Shown here: positions 19,163 through 28,262 of the stretch, piece by piece
How the letters are laid out: each line of letters begins with the position of its first letter
Position numbering within the stretch: the first letter of the stretch is position 1
From: Methylotuvimicrobium alcaliphilum 20Z
GTDB taxonomy: Bacteria > Pseudomonadota > Gammaproteobacteria > Methylococcales > Methylomonadaceae
Length of the DNA: 64,000 bases
NCBI RefSeq assembly: GCF_000968535.2
Contig: NC_016112.1
Coordinates: 1,364,001 to 1,428,000 of the forward strand
Reading direction: 5' to 3'
Notes under the pieces: generated by a model
Database searches by the model: none
What the model was told of the DNA's origin: nothing
Seen by the model: only the letters and a program-made list of their open reading frames with translations
Made by a program: the position numbers and the translations under genes

Positions 19163-19850
19163 GTTCCGATTGGTGAAGCAACGAAATCAAACGTGTGGCA
19201 ATAATCTCGCTCATTTGGGTCAAAAATAAATTACCCATGCTGTAATGGAAGCGGTTGTCTTCGCGGCTGCCGATCGCAACAATGCCTTCGAGTTGGGTGA
19301 ACGACATGGGGATGATCGCGCAGGACTTAACCTCCGCTGCCTCATCGCCGAACAAGACTCTGGCTTGCGCGAGAGTGGGGCGTCCGCATTTCGGCTGGCT
19401 GCTGTTTAGAATGGATGCGAAGTGCTGAAGGTTAGGGTCGTTCGGTGCGATAAACAAATTGGCAATCGGCGTTTGCTCATGTTCGGAAATGATACGCACA
19501 GCCACGAAATCGGTCATGAAAAAGTCGACGAACACATGTTCGAGATTCGCGACGGCTTCGTCGAGCGTCGCGGCGTCGAGCAATGCTAAGGTCAGTTTAT
19601 GCATGCGATTAAACGACGTGTCATTGTCGCGGGCGATTTCGATCAGCGCAGTCAATTGATTTTCCAATTCCTGATGTTTGACCCTGAAAATTTCCAGTTG
19701 TTTGGAGATCAGTGAAATCGCATCGCCGCTTGGATGCGGTATCGTCATGCTTTCCAGAAGATTGAGGTGGTCGTTGAAGAACTCGGGGTTCGCCTGTAAG
19801 TAGGCTTCAACTTGTTTGTCTGTCAGTGTGTTGAGTGCTTGTTTTTTCAT
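19155..19850 (-). CDS. DUF484 family protein (YigA-type, GAF-like)
   Basis: 231 residues from the ATG at 19850 (MKKQALNTLTDKQVEAYLQ), which overlaps the dapF stop codon as ATGA. N-terminal helical part with NPEFFNDHLNLLESMTIPH, a coiled coil, then a GAF-like domain (about 95-225) with CAIIPMSFTQLEGIVAIGSR. Function unknown, but it lies between dapF and xerC across Gammaproteobacteria. Confidence 0.9.
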   Translation of the reverse strand: MKKQALNTLTDKQVEAYLQANPEFFNDHLNLLESMTIPHPSGDAISLISKQLEIFRVKHQELENQLTALIEIARDNDTSFNRMHKLTLALLDAATLDEAVANLEHVFVDFFMTDFVAVRIISEHEQTPIANLFIAPNDPNLQHFASILNSSQPKCGRPTLAQARVLFGDEAAEVKSCAIIPMSFTQLEGIVAIGSREDNRFHYSMGNLFLTQMSEIIATRLISLLHQSEHD

Positions 19851-20674
19851 AATAAGATACGTCCCTCGAAAACCGAAACGGCGGGTCCTGTCATCAATAC
19901 CGGTTGTCCTCTCCCCGGCCAATTTATCGTTAATGTTCCGCCGGGCAGTTCGACGATGACTTCATGATCGAGTAGATTTTGTTCGATGCCGATGATCGCG
20001 GCAGCGCAAGCGCCGCTTCCGCAGGCAAGTGTTTCCGCTGCTCCGCGCTCATAAACGCGAAGCTTGATATGGCCGCGGTCGATGACTTGCATGAAACCGA
20101 TATTGGCGCGCTCGGGAAAATCGGGATGGCTTTCCAGTAACGGTCCTAATTCATTGACCGGCGCGTGCTTGATGTCGTGAACCTGAAGCACGGCATGCGG
20201 GTTCCCCAGCGAAACCGCGCCGAAACCTCTTTCGATATTATTGGCGATAACGCTGTAAAACTTCGCTTCATCCTGTGTCTTTAGCGGGATTTCTTCAGGT
20301 TTGTGTTTAGGAATGCCCATGTTGACCGTGATCATGCCGTCCGCATTGAGCTTCAGCAATAGTTGACCGGCATTAGTATCGACGCGGATTTCGTCTTTAT
20401 CTGTCAAATTTTTATCGCGGACGAATTTCGCAAAGCAGCGCGCCCCGTTGCCGCATTGTGCAACCTCACTGCCGTCAGCGTTGAAGATACGGTATTTGAA
20501 ATCGGCATCCGGACTAACCGGAATTTCGACCAATAATAATTGATCGAAGCCGATGCCGAAATGCCGGTTCGACCAGGTGCGGATTTGTTCGGCCTGTAAT
20601 GAAATGCTTTGATTGATGGCATCGATCACGACAAAGTCGTTACCGAGTCCATGCATCTTAGTGAATTCGATCAT
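19847..20674 (-). CDS. dapF: diaminopimelate epimerase
   Basis: 275 residues from the ATG at 20674 (MIEFTKMHGLGNDFVVIDA). Converts LL-DAP to meso-DAP for lysine and peptidoglycan. The two catalytic cysteines are Cys74 in QCGNGARC and Cys218 in LACGSGACAA. It follows lysA by 16 bp and overlaps the DUF484 gene by 4 bp (ATGA). meso-DAP is also the residue the L,D-transpeptidases use. Confidence 0.96.
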   Translation of the reverse strand: MIEFTKMHGLGNDFVVIDAINQSISLQAEQIRTWSNRHFGIGFDQLLLVEIPVSPDADFKYRIFNADGSEVAQCGNGARCFAKFVRDKNLTDKDEIRVDTNAGQLLLKLNADGMITVNMGIPKHKPEEIPLKTQDEAKFYSVIANNIERGFGAVSLGNPHAVLQVHDIKHAPVNELGPLLESHPDFPERANIGFMQVIDRGHIKLRVYERGAAETLACGSGACAAAIIGIEQNLLDHEVIVELPGGTLTINWPGRGQPVLMTGPAVSVFEGRILL

Positions 20675-20690
20675 GGGTGTTATTTTCCGG

Positions 20691-21950
20691 TTAAGGCAGT
20701 AATTGTTCGCCAGCCCATAAGTGTGCAAGGGTTTCTCGCTCGCGAATCAGGTGGCAATCGCCGCCATCGACCATGACTTCGGCGGCGCGCGGTCTTGAAT
20801 TATAGTTGGAACTCATCGTAAAGCCATAGGCGCCGGAAGATCGTACCGCGAGCAAGTCTTCGGGCGAGAGTCTCAATTTGCGGTCCTTGCCGAGAAAATC
20901 GCCGGTTTCGCAGACTGGACCCACGATATCCCAATGATTTTCATCCGCCGAACTTTGGCTTCGAACCGGAATGATTTCCTGCCAAGCGCTGTAGAGCGAA
21001 GGGCGGATTAAATCGTTCATCGCCGCGTCGACAATCGCAAAATTTTTGTCGGCCGTGGTTTTAAGATATTCGACCTGCGTGACTAGAATGCCAGCATTGC
21101 CGGCGATGGCCCGGCCGGGTTCGAGTAGGATTTCAACATCATCAGTCAGTTTAGATTGATTCAAGCGATTGAGTAGGGCTTCAACATAATCGGCCGGTTC
21201 CGGCGGTTGTTCGTCGCGATAACGGATGCCGAGACCGCCTCCGAGATCCAGGTGGTGCAGGGCGATTCCCATTTTTTTTAGTTCGTCGACAAGATCGAGT
21301 ATCCGGCCCAATGCGTCCAAAAAGGGCGTCGTGTCGGTCAATTGCGAACCGATATGGCAGTCGATGCCGATGATATCGATATTCGGCATTGCCGCGGCGC
21401 GTTGATATTCAAGCAAGGCTTGTTCAATCGCAATGCCGAATTTGTTTTCTTTCAAACCGGTCGAGATGTAAGGATGGGTTTTCGCATCGACGTCGGGATT
21501 GACGCGGAATGAAACCGGGGCTTTAACGCCGAGTTCGCCTGCCAGTTCATTGATTCTATCCAACTCTCCGCCGACCTCGATATTGAAGCAACGGATACCG
21601 GTCTTCAGCGCACTTAGGATTTCATCGCTGCGTTTACCGACGCCCGAAAACACAATTTTTTTCGGATCGCCGCCTGCGGCCAAGACTCGCTCGAGTTCGC
21701 CGGCCGAAACGATATCGAAACCCGATCCTAACCTGGCCAAAATATTCAGCACCGCTAGATTGGAATTGGCCTTGACGGCATAACAGATCAGGTGCGGCCT
21801 ATCGCCGAAGGGACGGTCGAAAGCATGCCAATGTCGTTCCAACGTGGCGCGTGAATAAATGTAGCACGGGGTTCCATGTTTAGCTGCGATTTCCCGCACC
21901 GGACAGTCTTCAGCGAACAATTCGCCGCTTTTATAATTAAAAAAATCCAT
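20691..21950 (-). CDS. lysA: diaminopimelate decarboxylase
   Basis: 419 residues from the ATG at 21950 (MDFFNYKSGELFAEDCPV). PLP-dependent fold-III decarboxylase making lysine from meso-DAP. The PLP lysine is in CYAVKANSN (Lys60). Other family blocks: DCHIGSQL, LGGGLGIRY, EPGRAIAGNAG and GPVCETGDFL. It starts 4 bp after lptM and is followed closely by dapF, so decarboxylase and epimerase are co-expressed. Confidence 0.96.
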   Translation of the reverse strand: MDFFNYKSGELFAEDCPVREIAAKHGTPCYIYSRATLERHWHAFDRPFGDRPHLICYAVKANSNLAVLNILARLGSGFDIVSAGELERVLAAGGDPKKIVFSGVGKRSDEILSALKTGIRCFNIEVGGELDRINELAGELGVKAPVSFRVNPDVDAKTHPYISTGLKENKFGIAIEQALLEYQRAAAMPNIDIIGIDCHIGSQLTDTTPFLDALGRILDLVDELKKMGIALHHLDLGGGLGIRYRDEQPPEPADYVEALLNRLNQSKLTDDVEILLEPGRAIAGNAGILVTQVEYLKTTADKNFAIVDAAMNDLIRPSLYSAWQEIIPVRSQSSADENHWDIVGPVCETGDFLGKDRKLRLSPEDLLAVRSSGAYGFTMSSNYNSRPRAAEVMVDGGDCHLIRERETLAHLWAGEQLLP

Positions 21951-21954
21951 GTTG

Positions 21955-22107
21955 TTAGTCTTCTTCGTCAGTTTCGATATCGGTCGGTTGTTCTTTTGGG
22001 ACATGGATCGGCGCCGGTCCGTCCGGCAAATAAAGCGGTCCGGTTTGTCCGCAGGCAGTGATCCATAATGCGATAAAGGGAGCGATTAAAAGTTTGGAAT
22101 AATTCAT
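21955..22107 (-). CDS. lptM: LptM (YifL)-type small lipoprotein
   Basis: 50 residues from the ATG at 22107. Lipobox ITAC, then CGQTGPLYLPDGP: the short CG(x)xGPLYxP block after the lipid Cys is the hallmark of YifL/LptM, which assists disulfide maturation of the LPS translocon LptD/LptE in E. coli. It lies upstream of lysA-dapF, matching the conserved yifL-dapF neighbourhood. Its start overlaps the dctM stop by 4 bp. Confidence 0.88.
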   Translation of the reverse strand: MNYSKLLIAPFIALWITACGQTGPLYLPDGPAPIHVPKEQPTDIETDEED

Positions 22108-23495
22108 AATGCATCGTTGTAAATCTGAGTAGGAAGCCAAGTGGCCAGCTGCGGCCAATAAGCCAAAACGGCCAACATGATAAGCTGAATTGCGATAAAA
22201 GGCATCACGCCTTTATAGATTTGGCCGGTCGAAACCTCCGCCGGAGCCACGCCGCGCAGATAAAATAACGCGAAACCGAACGGCGGTGTCAAAAACGACG
22301 TTTGCAGGTTTAGCGCGATCATGATGCCGAGCCAGACCGGGTCGATACCCATCGCCAACAGTACCGGGCCGACGATCGGCACCACGACGAAGGTGATTTC
22401 GATAAAATCCAACACGAAGCCGAGAAAAAACATCACCAGCATCACGCTGAATACGGCGCCGAATTCACCGCCCGGTAAGTCCGAGAGCAGGTTAACGATC
22501 AGTTCATCGCCCTCAAACCCACGAAATACTAACGAAAACAAGGCTGCGCCGATCAGGATTAGAAACACCATGCTCGTGGTTTGCGTGGTGCTGCGCATAA
22601 CTTCCTGCAGTGTAGCTAAATTCAACTCGCATTTTGCGAAAGCCAGAATAATGGCACCGAAAGCGCCGACCGATGCCGCTTCGGTCGGCGTAGCCAGGCC
22701 GCCTATGATTGAACCGAGTACCGAGAGAATCAATATTAACGGCGGCGCCAGGCTAAACAATAGGCTCCGATAAAAGCCCGGTTCGAGCCGGGCGTTTTGT
22801 TCTGCGGCCGGCATCAAGTTCGGACGCAGCCAGGCCAGCAAGGCAATATAGATTAAATACATTGCGACTAGGCCGAGTCCCGGCAGTAGCGCACCGGCGA
22901 ATAAATCGCCGACCGAAATCGATTCCGGAGCAAATACCCCCATGTCGAGCTGAGCTTGTTGATAGGCCGTGGAAATGATATCGCCGAGCAAAACCAGGAC
23001 GATAGACGGCGGAATTATTTGACCTAATGTGCCGGACGCGCAAATCGTGCCGCAGGCTACGGCCGGATCGTAATTCTTGCGCAGCATGGTCGGTAGTGAC
23101 AACAGGCCCATCGTGACCACGGTAGCGCCGACGATGCCGGTGCTTGCCGCCATCAACATGCCGACCAAAGTTACCGCGATGCCTAGGCCGCCGCGCAGGG
23201 TGCCGAACAAATTAGTCATCGCTTCCAAAAGGCTTTCGGCTATGCGCGACCGTTCGAGCATGACGCCCATGAACACGAAAAGCGGTACCGCGATCAGCGT
23301 TTCATTACCGATGATGCCGTATAAACGGTTCGGCAATGCGTTTAAAAATGCGATGTCGAAATTGCCCAGCAATAAACCCAGTCCCGCGAATGCCAGCGCG
23401 GTGCCGCTCAATGCAAAGGCGACCGGAAAACCGCTTAATAGCACGACAAAAACCGTGGCAAACATCCACAAAGCCATCATATTATCCATTGTCAC
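22104..23495 (-). CDS. TRAP transporter large permease (DctM type)
   Basis: 463 residues and about 12 membrane spans. Start MTMDNMMALWMFATVFVVLL; family blocks GIVGATVVTMGLLSLPTML, CASGTLGQIIPPSIVLVLLG and LQTSFLTPPFGFALFYLRG. It is the transport subunit of a Na+-driven, binding-protein-dependent importer, probably for a carboxylate or mannitol-type solute. It overlaps the small permease by 14 bp. No DctP binding-protein gene lies in the window, so the substrate cannot be guessed. Confidence 0.93.
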   Translation of the reverse strand: MTMDNMMALWMFATVFVVLLSGFPVAFALSGTALAFAGLGLLLGNFDIAFLNALPNRLYGIIGNETLIAVPLFVFMGVMLERSRIAESLLEAMTNLFGTLRGGLGIAVTLVGMLMAASTGIVGATVVTMGLLSLPTMLRKNYDPAVACGTICASGTLGQIIPPSIVLVLLGDIISTAYQQAQLDMGVFAPESISVGDLFAGALLPGLGLVAMYLIYIALLAWLRPNLMPAAEQNARLEPGFYRSLLFSLAPPLILILSVLGSIIGGLATPTEAASVGAFGAIILAFAKCELNLATLQEVMRSTTQTTSMVFLILIGAALFSLVFRGFEGDELIVNLLSDLPGGEFGAVFSVMLVMFFLGFVLDFIEITFVVVPIVGPVLLAMGIDPVWLGIMIALNLQTSFLTPPFGFALFYLRGVAPAEVSTGQIYKGVMPFIAIQLIMLAVLAYWPQLATWLPTQIYNDAL

Positions 23496-24045
23496 GAGTC
23501 TCTATTGAGCCGGGCTCATCCGAGCGATCAATACCCAAGGCAATCATTAAGTTAGCGAGGAACATGGAAATCCCTTGCAGGATCAAAAGGCAAGCGGTCA
23601 ATGGAATGGTGGTTTTGATCAAGAACACCCCGGGAAGGCCGCCGGAATTACTCGAGCTTTCGAAGATTTTCCAAGATTCGGCGACATAATCCCAACTGCT
23701 GTAAAGAATAAATCCTGAAACCGGCAGCAATAACAATACGACGCCGCAGCAATCGATCCAGGCGCGGGCTGTTCTGCCAAGGCGTTGATAAAAGATATCG
23801 ACCCGGACATGGGCGCCGGTTTTCAAAGTGTAGGCCGCACCCAGCATAAACACCAGCGCATGCATATAGGAAACCGACTCCTGCATGGCGATCGAATTGT
23901 AATTAAACGCATAACGAAGCATGACGATCGTAAACGTTACTACGACCATGATCAACGTTAGCCAGGATACGGTCGTCCCGATCCATTCGTTAAGCGAGTC
24001 GATTATATCGGCAAGGCGGCGACAGAACTGAACAGTCGAAGGCAT
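23482..24045 (-). CDS. TRAP transporter small permease (DctQ type)
   Basis: 187 residues from the ATG at 24045 (MPSTVQFCRRLADIIDSLNE); the longer frame to 24186 gives an untypical leader. Four membrane spans, with the DctQ blocks LRYAFNYNSIAMQESVSYMH and GAHVRVDIFYQRL. Partner of the large permease. First gene of the long minus-strand block ending with dinB. Confidence 0.92.
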   Translation of the reverse strand: MPSTVQFCRRLADIIDSLNEWIGTTVSWLTLIMVVVTFTIVMLRYAFNYNSIAMQESVSYMHALVFMLGAAYTLKTGAHVRVDIFYQRLGRTARAWIDCCGVVLLLLPVSGFILYSSWDYVAESWKIFESSSNSGGLPGVFLIKTTIPLTACLLILQGISMFLANLMIALGIDRSDEPGSIETRDNG

Positions 24046-24222
24046 ATATGCTGAGGCCCGGGCGTAAAAAATGAGAAAGCCGGTAATTATACCTAATACT
24101 TTGTTCGGGGTGAGTGATTCAACCCGTCCAAGGGCGATTCGAGGGCTTCGACATAGGTCGTGAGCGATCCCCAGATCGTCTCTCAACTAGCGTTAGATGA
24201 GGGAAGGCAGAAAATACCCAGT

Positions 24223-24382
24223 TATACCCGTCGTAGATCAAAATTCGGCGCTTGGGTGTCCGCTAAAGGACGCCGTGAATACTTCCATGTAGGCTCTATG
24301 CCAGCTCCATGCTGGCAAAGCCTTTATCGGCCACCCAAGCGCCTCCTCTGGCACTGCCGAAATTTGAAGTGCGAAAGGTATA
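24223..24382 (+). mobile_element. family A 160-bp element, copy A2
   Basis: Intact 160-bp copy, TATACCCGTCGTAGATCAAA at one end and TTTGAAGTGCGAAAGGTATA at the other. Core GGACGCCGTGAATACTTCC and hairpin GCCAGCTCCATGCTGGC are present. It lies in the otherwise gene-free kilobase upstream of dctQ (24046-25049). Confidence 0.88.
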
Positions 24383-24408
24383 TAATAAATGGTATCGAGG
24401 TCGCAAAG

Positions 24409-24474
24409 ACTAAAATATGCTGTTACCCAAGCTCCAGCTTGGGTAACCTGTTCAGGAAGCTCTAGCTTCCCGAC
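24409..24474. repeat. dispersed repeat family S, 5' fragment
   Basis: About 65 bp matching the start of the repeats at 11481 and 27967 (ACTAAAATATGCTGTTACCC, then GGAAGCTCTAGCTTCCCGAC). Ends where the others continue. The next 370 bp (to 24851) is AT-rich with nothing recognisable. Confidence 0.65.
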
Positions 24475-24851
24475 ATTAGGTACGCACAGCGTACCCTACA
24501 ATTCATCTATAGCGATGGGCGCGCAGGGCGAAAGAACCATTTGGGGAGGTTATTTTGTGCGTGTTTCTTGGTTCGAAGCTCGGCAATTATTGCCGGCATG
24601 ATTATTGATTCGGTAAAGATATGCGGATTTCCTACGATGCCGCTGCGACATTCTGTTCGGAGTCATAAGCAATTGAAATAAAAATATAAAGTGTCGTCGC
24701 GGAAGAGCGGGTTCGCATTGCTATATTTTGATTCCGATTCTCGAAAAAATAAATAGCTAAGATTACCATTAAAAGAGTAGAAATTTAAATTCCCGCCTAC
24801 TATCCTTAAACAAAACTTAACGCTTTGTAACCATTCAGTCCCCCGGCAATT

Positions 24852-24953
24852 ATCGTTCCCACGCTCTGCGTAGGAATGCCTGAGTACCGATCCAGCGGTA
24901 CGAGACGCGAGAGCGTCTCGGCCTTCATTCCCACGCTGGAGCGTGGGAACGAT
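24852..24953. repeat. 102-bp inverted repeat with three internal hairpins
   Basis: Arms ATCGTTCCCACGCT and AGCGTGGGAACGAT. Inside are GTACCGATCCAGCGGTAC, GAGACGCGAGAGCGTCTC and CCCACGCTGGAGCGTGGG, so the unit folds like a cloverleaf. Pieces of the same family (CTCGTTCCCACGCTC) recur at 27297. Located about 100 bp upstream of the transglycosylase gene. Confidence 0.75.
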
Positions 24954-25049
24954 AGGGGGTGTGAATAATTACAACGCTTTCGTTACGGTTCCTTGAATGA
25001 TTCGTGAAGAATCTTTTGTCTTTTAAAAAATAGTTTTTGGTGATTGGTT

Positions 25050-26129
25050 ATGCAGCGACAAACTCTTGTCATTTCATTATTATCCGCGGCAATGGCATTG
25101 CTTCCGGCTTGCAGCAGTTCTCCTTCACGGCATGTTGAAATTAAACCGACGACTCCGCCAAGAGTTTCTACCGGCTCTCAGTGGGCCTATAAACCGGCTA
25201 TAGCCGCTAAGTTCGCGCAAAAAGAGCAGGGCGTATTTCCTAGGCCGCCAACATTGGAACCGGCAGTCGATTTTTGGCGTAAGACTTATGGGGTATGGCA
25301 TCGTTCGGAAGTCGCTTTTCATGATGATCGCTATATGGGCGTTATCTATGAAGTGATGAGGTTACCGGGCAATGTCGGCGAAGGTTTGACTAACCAACAA
25401 AAAGCGATGGTCGAACAGCGCAAAGCATTTTGGAAAAATCGCTTGAGCGACTTAGACAGGAAATTGCGAGCTAAAGCGCCGCTTGACGAATTCGATAAAC
25501 AAATCGTCGCCAGAATCCAAAGCCAAGGTAATTTGCATGAGATTTTGCCGGAGGCCAGTCAAAGATTACGTTCGCAACGCGGCATAAAAGAACGCTTTAA
25601 ACGCGGCATGGAGATCAGCGGTCGTTATGATGCGCAATTTAGAAGCATTTTCCGCGAATACAATTTGCCGGAGGATTTTGCCTATTTGCCGCATGTCGAG
25701 TCGTCATTTCAAGCTTCCGCAAAATCCCACGCCGGCGCGGTCGGCATGTGGCAGTTTACGAAAGGAGCCGCCGAAACGTTTATGCCGGGTAAAAACAGAC
25801 CCGATAGGCGGCATGATCCAATCGCCTCGGCTCATGGCGCGGCTCGTTATTTAAAGTATGCTTACAACAAACTCAACGATTGGCCGACTGCGGTGACTTC
25901 TTATAATCACGGTATAGGCGGAATGTCGCGGGCACAAAATCAAGTCGGCCGCGATTTCGAACAAATCGTCGAACGATACAATAGCCCGATATTCGGGTTT
26001 GCGTCGCGTAATTATTATGCACAGTTTTTAGCTGCGAGAGACATTGCGGCAAACCCCTTGGCTTACTTCCGCGAAGGCGTAAACTTTGAAGGCCCGATGG
26101 GCTCGACTCACTATCTCGCCTCGGAATAA
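25050..26129 (+). CDS. membrane-bound lytic murein transglycosylase (SLT domain, lipoprotein)
   Basis: 359 residues from the ATG at 25050 (an in-frame TTG two codons earlier is less likely). Lipobox LLPACS. The GH23 catalytic domain is in the C-terminal half: YLPHVESSFQASAKSHAGA, with the catalytic Glu in HVESSF, then GMWQFTKGAAETF and AVTSYNHGIGGM. Cleaves glycan strands with 1,6-anhydro formation. Similar to the MltD catalytic part but without visible LysM repeats. Confidence 0.9.
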   Translation: MQRQTLVISLLSAAMALLPACSSSPSRHVEIKPTTPPRVSTGSQWAYKPAIAAKFAQKEQGVFPRPPTLEPAVDFWRKTYGVWHRSEVAFHDDRYMGVIYEVMRLPGNVGEGLTNQQKAMVEQRKAFWKNRLSDLDRKLRAKAPLDEFDKQIVARIQSQGNLHEILPEASQRLRSQRGIKERFKRGMEISGRYDAQFRSIFREYNLPEDFAYLPHVESSFQASAKSHAGAVGMWQFTKGAAETFMPGKNRPDRRHDPIASAHGAARYLKYAYNKLNDWPTAVTSYNHGIGGMSRAQNQVGRDFEQIVERYNSPIFGFASRNYYAQFLAARDIAANPLAYFREGVNFEGPMGSTHYLASE

Positions 26130-26174
26130 CGACTTTTCCTCAACCGATACAGCCTCTCCAGTCCTCTATAAAGT

Positions 26175-26333
26175 TATACCCATCGCACTTCAAATTTCGG
26201 CATTGACGCATGGAGGCGCCGGGGGGGGGCAAAGGCTTTGACAGCAAGGATGCTGTCACAGAGCCTACATGGACGTATTCACGGCGTCCTTTGACGGCCC
26301 CCCGGTGCCGAAGTTTGACCAGCAAATGCTATA
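26175..26333 (-). mobile_element. family A element, copy A3 (diverged)
   Basis: 159 bp, TATACCCATCGCACTTCAAA at the left end, ending CAGCAAATGCTATA on the right, so the right terminus is degenerate. Core TGGACGTATTCACGGCGTCC and hairpin GACAGCAAGGATGCTGTC have compensating changes relative to other copies. A run of nine G lies at 26220-26228. Occupies the gap after the transglycosylase. Confidence 0.8.
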
Positions 26334-26542
26334 AAAGGGGGCTGGAGACTTTTTCGGATCGATATTCCCTCAAGCATCATTATCGCCAGTCTGCTAGAAT
26401 TCCCCTATTTAAGGGCGGCGATCCATGCGTAAATGTAGACTTTATGCAATTGCCGATATTTTTTTCGGATAAAGCAACAAAGCGATCACATTCAGATATT
26501 GAATCATAAAAATCGCGTTGCCGATTAAATGGCGGAATAATT

Positions 26543-27256
26543 ATGTGTTTTAGTGCGAATATGTCTTTAGGTCTGGGGGTGGTAGGCTTGGCAGCTTCAA
26601 GCGTGACTTTTTTAGATAAGAGCGAAACCCTACAGGTGAGATTGGCGAGAACCTACGCGATACTGCATTTTTCAATGATGGAATTCATTCAATATTTCGC
26701 CTATCCGGTTGCCGACCAATGCGGTTACGGCACGAATCTTTTTCTTAGCGAGTTATCGACATATCACATCAGTCTGCAGGCATTTGCGATTATGCCGGCA
26801 TTGGCCAGCTATTCCTCGGATAAAGAAGCACTAAAAAAAGCATTTTACTTTAGCGCGACATTGAGTTCGTTATTTCTAATCTTCAATTTCCTGCCCAAGG
26901 AATGGCAATTATTCGGAATCGAGCCGAATTTTATCGGTAACAAAGTGGCTTGTCTTTACAGCGGGATTTATCACATCGGTTATGCGATACCGAGTGCTTT
27001 CGGTTTGTTGATTACCCACGGATCCCTTTTTGCGTTGGCATTGAGTGGGTTTATGTGGCCGGACAATTGGAAAATGGCTTCCTACCACTGCGTAATGGCA
27101 TTGATGACCTTGCTGATGCCGCAATGGCTATTCGGCGTGTCGACCGGCGAAGCGGCGGCGATTTATTGCCTGTTCTCGATACCGATCACAATCAGCTTCT
27201 TGCCGCATTTCAAACAATTTTTTGCGGTAATGCCGCAGCAATTACAAAGGGCTTAG
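26543..27256 (+). CDS. multi-span membrane protein of unknown function
   Basis: 237 residues beginning MCFSANMSLGLGVVGLAASS. About seven or eight hydrophobic segments cover nearly the whole length; polar features include MMEFIQYFAYPVADQCGYG near residue 50 and a short C-terminal tail. Proteins with an MCFSA start form a loosely defined membrane family with no assigned role. No operon partner: repeats lie on both sides. Compositionally it looks like ordinary host coding sequence. Confidence 0.7.
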   Translation: MCFSANMSLGLGVVGLAASSVTFLDKSETLQVRLARTYAILHFSMMEFIQYFAYPVADQCGYGTNLFLSELSTYHISLQAFAIMPALASYSSDKEALKKAFYFSATLSSLFLIFNFLPKEWQLFGIEPNFIGNKVACLYSGIYHIGYAIPSAFGLLITHGSLFALALSGFMWPDNWKMASYHCVMALMTLLMPQWLFGVSTGEAAAIYCLFSIPITISFLPHFKQFFAVMPQQLQRA

Positions 27257-27321
27257 GAACGGGCATGAAATAAGTTACGCAGCCGACGCAGGATTTTCTC
27301 GTTCCCACGCTCCAGAGTCAA

Positions 27322-27420
27322 TGCCATTAAGTTAAGCTGTTCGTGGTGAGCCCTTCGGCTGCACTTAGGAGAGCCCTGTCGAACCATGGGCGGCTAAACT
27401 TATCGACTCGGACTTCTCCA
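27322..27420. repeat. dispersed repeat family K, copy
   Basis: TGCCATTAAGTTAAG ... GAGCCCTTCGGCTGC ... GAGAGCCCTGTCGAACCATG. Same family as 37974-38120 and 38286-38331. Short internal palindromes; no gene. Confidence 0.6.
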
Positions 27421-27462
27421 TAGAGACTTTTAACTTGTCGGTGAGGATACTGGAGCGGCTTT

Positions 27463-27777
27463 ATGCAAAGGACTAATCTTGTCCAAAAAGCTAGAATCCG
27501 AAAGAAGCTGGGCGTCGTGGCTTATCTCAAACAAGCTTTTAAAGATTTTTCCTGTCCGGTTTATTTGTTCGGTTCTTATGCAACAGAACAATTTCACGGC
27601 AACTCGGATGTGGATATTTTAGTAATATCGCCAAAAGAGTCGATTCAAATAAATTACCGCAAAGCGTGCGATAAAATGTCGGAATTAGGACTTGGTTATG
27701 ACATTTTAGTAACCGATTCATTAGAGCAATTGGATCGGAGCATCGTGGATTCCCTTCTAAAAATAAATGTAACTTAG
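27463..27777 (+). CDS. MNT-type minimal nucleotidyltransferase domain protein
   Basis: 104 residues. The polymerase-beta-fold motif is complete: LFGSYATEQFHGNSDVDILV, i.e. GS-x10-D-x-D, followed later by a third acidic strand (YDILVTD). Such small proteins often pair with a HEPN protein as a toxin-antitoxin module that inactivates by nucleotidylation. No HEPN gene follows here, so it is a solo gene or a remnant. A GGAG ribosome site precedes the ATG. Confidence 0.8.
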   Translation: MQRTNLVQKARIRKKLGVVAYLKQAFKDFSCPVYLFGSYATEQFHGNSDVDILVISPKESIQINYRKACDKMSELGLGYDILVTDSLEQLDRSIVDSLLKINVT

Positions 27778-27966
27778 GAACGAGTATCCTCGTTCTCGTT
27801 CTCGTTCTCCTGCGTGGGAATGCATACCGGTCTTATCAAGGCTAAAGTATAAATTCCCACTGCGGATCGAGGTCGCCGGAAAAACGACATACTCATTCCT
27901 GATTAGCAAGATGCTTCAGCTTGCCGAAACCAAGTGTCCAAGCAGGGGCCAGTCGTAGTCGCAAAA

Positions 27967-28205
27967 ACTAAAATATGCTGTTACCCAAGCTCCAGCTTGG
28001 GCAACCTGTTCAGGAAGCTCTAGCTTCCCGACAATCAAGAAAAATTGAACGAGCGAGTCGCGGGGTTGATTGAGAGTGAGCGGAGGTTGTGTCGGTCTCA
28101 GGAAGCTGGAGCTTCCGGGGTGTTTTTCCCAAGCTGGAGCCTGGGAAAGAGCGTGATGTGGGTGGCCGTTTTTAGCTTGACGCGCATGGCTTACGAACCC
28201 CGTCT
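27967..28205. repeat. dispersed repeat family S, copy 2
   Basis: Collinear with 11481-11716 over about 235 bp: ACTAAAATATGCTGTTACCC, GTGTCGGTCTCAGGAAGC, TTTAGCTTGACG. Built from imperfect palindromes such as CCAAGCTCCAGCTTGG and GGAAGCTGGAGCTTCC. The flanking 27780-27960 is also non-coding. Confidence 0.8.
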
Positions 28206-28262
28206 TGCTAAGGGTTATGCTGATCTTTGGGCTTTAGCTGAAGAAACTTGCTAATCAGGTAC

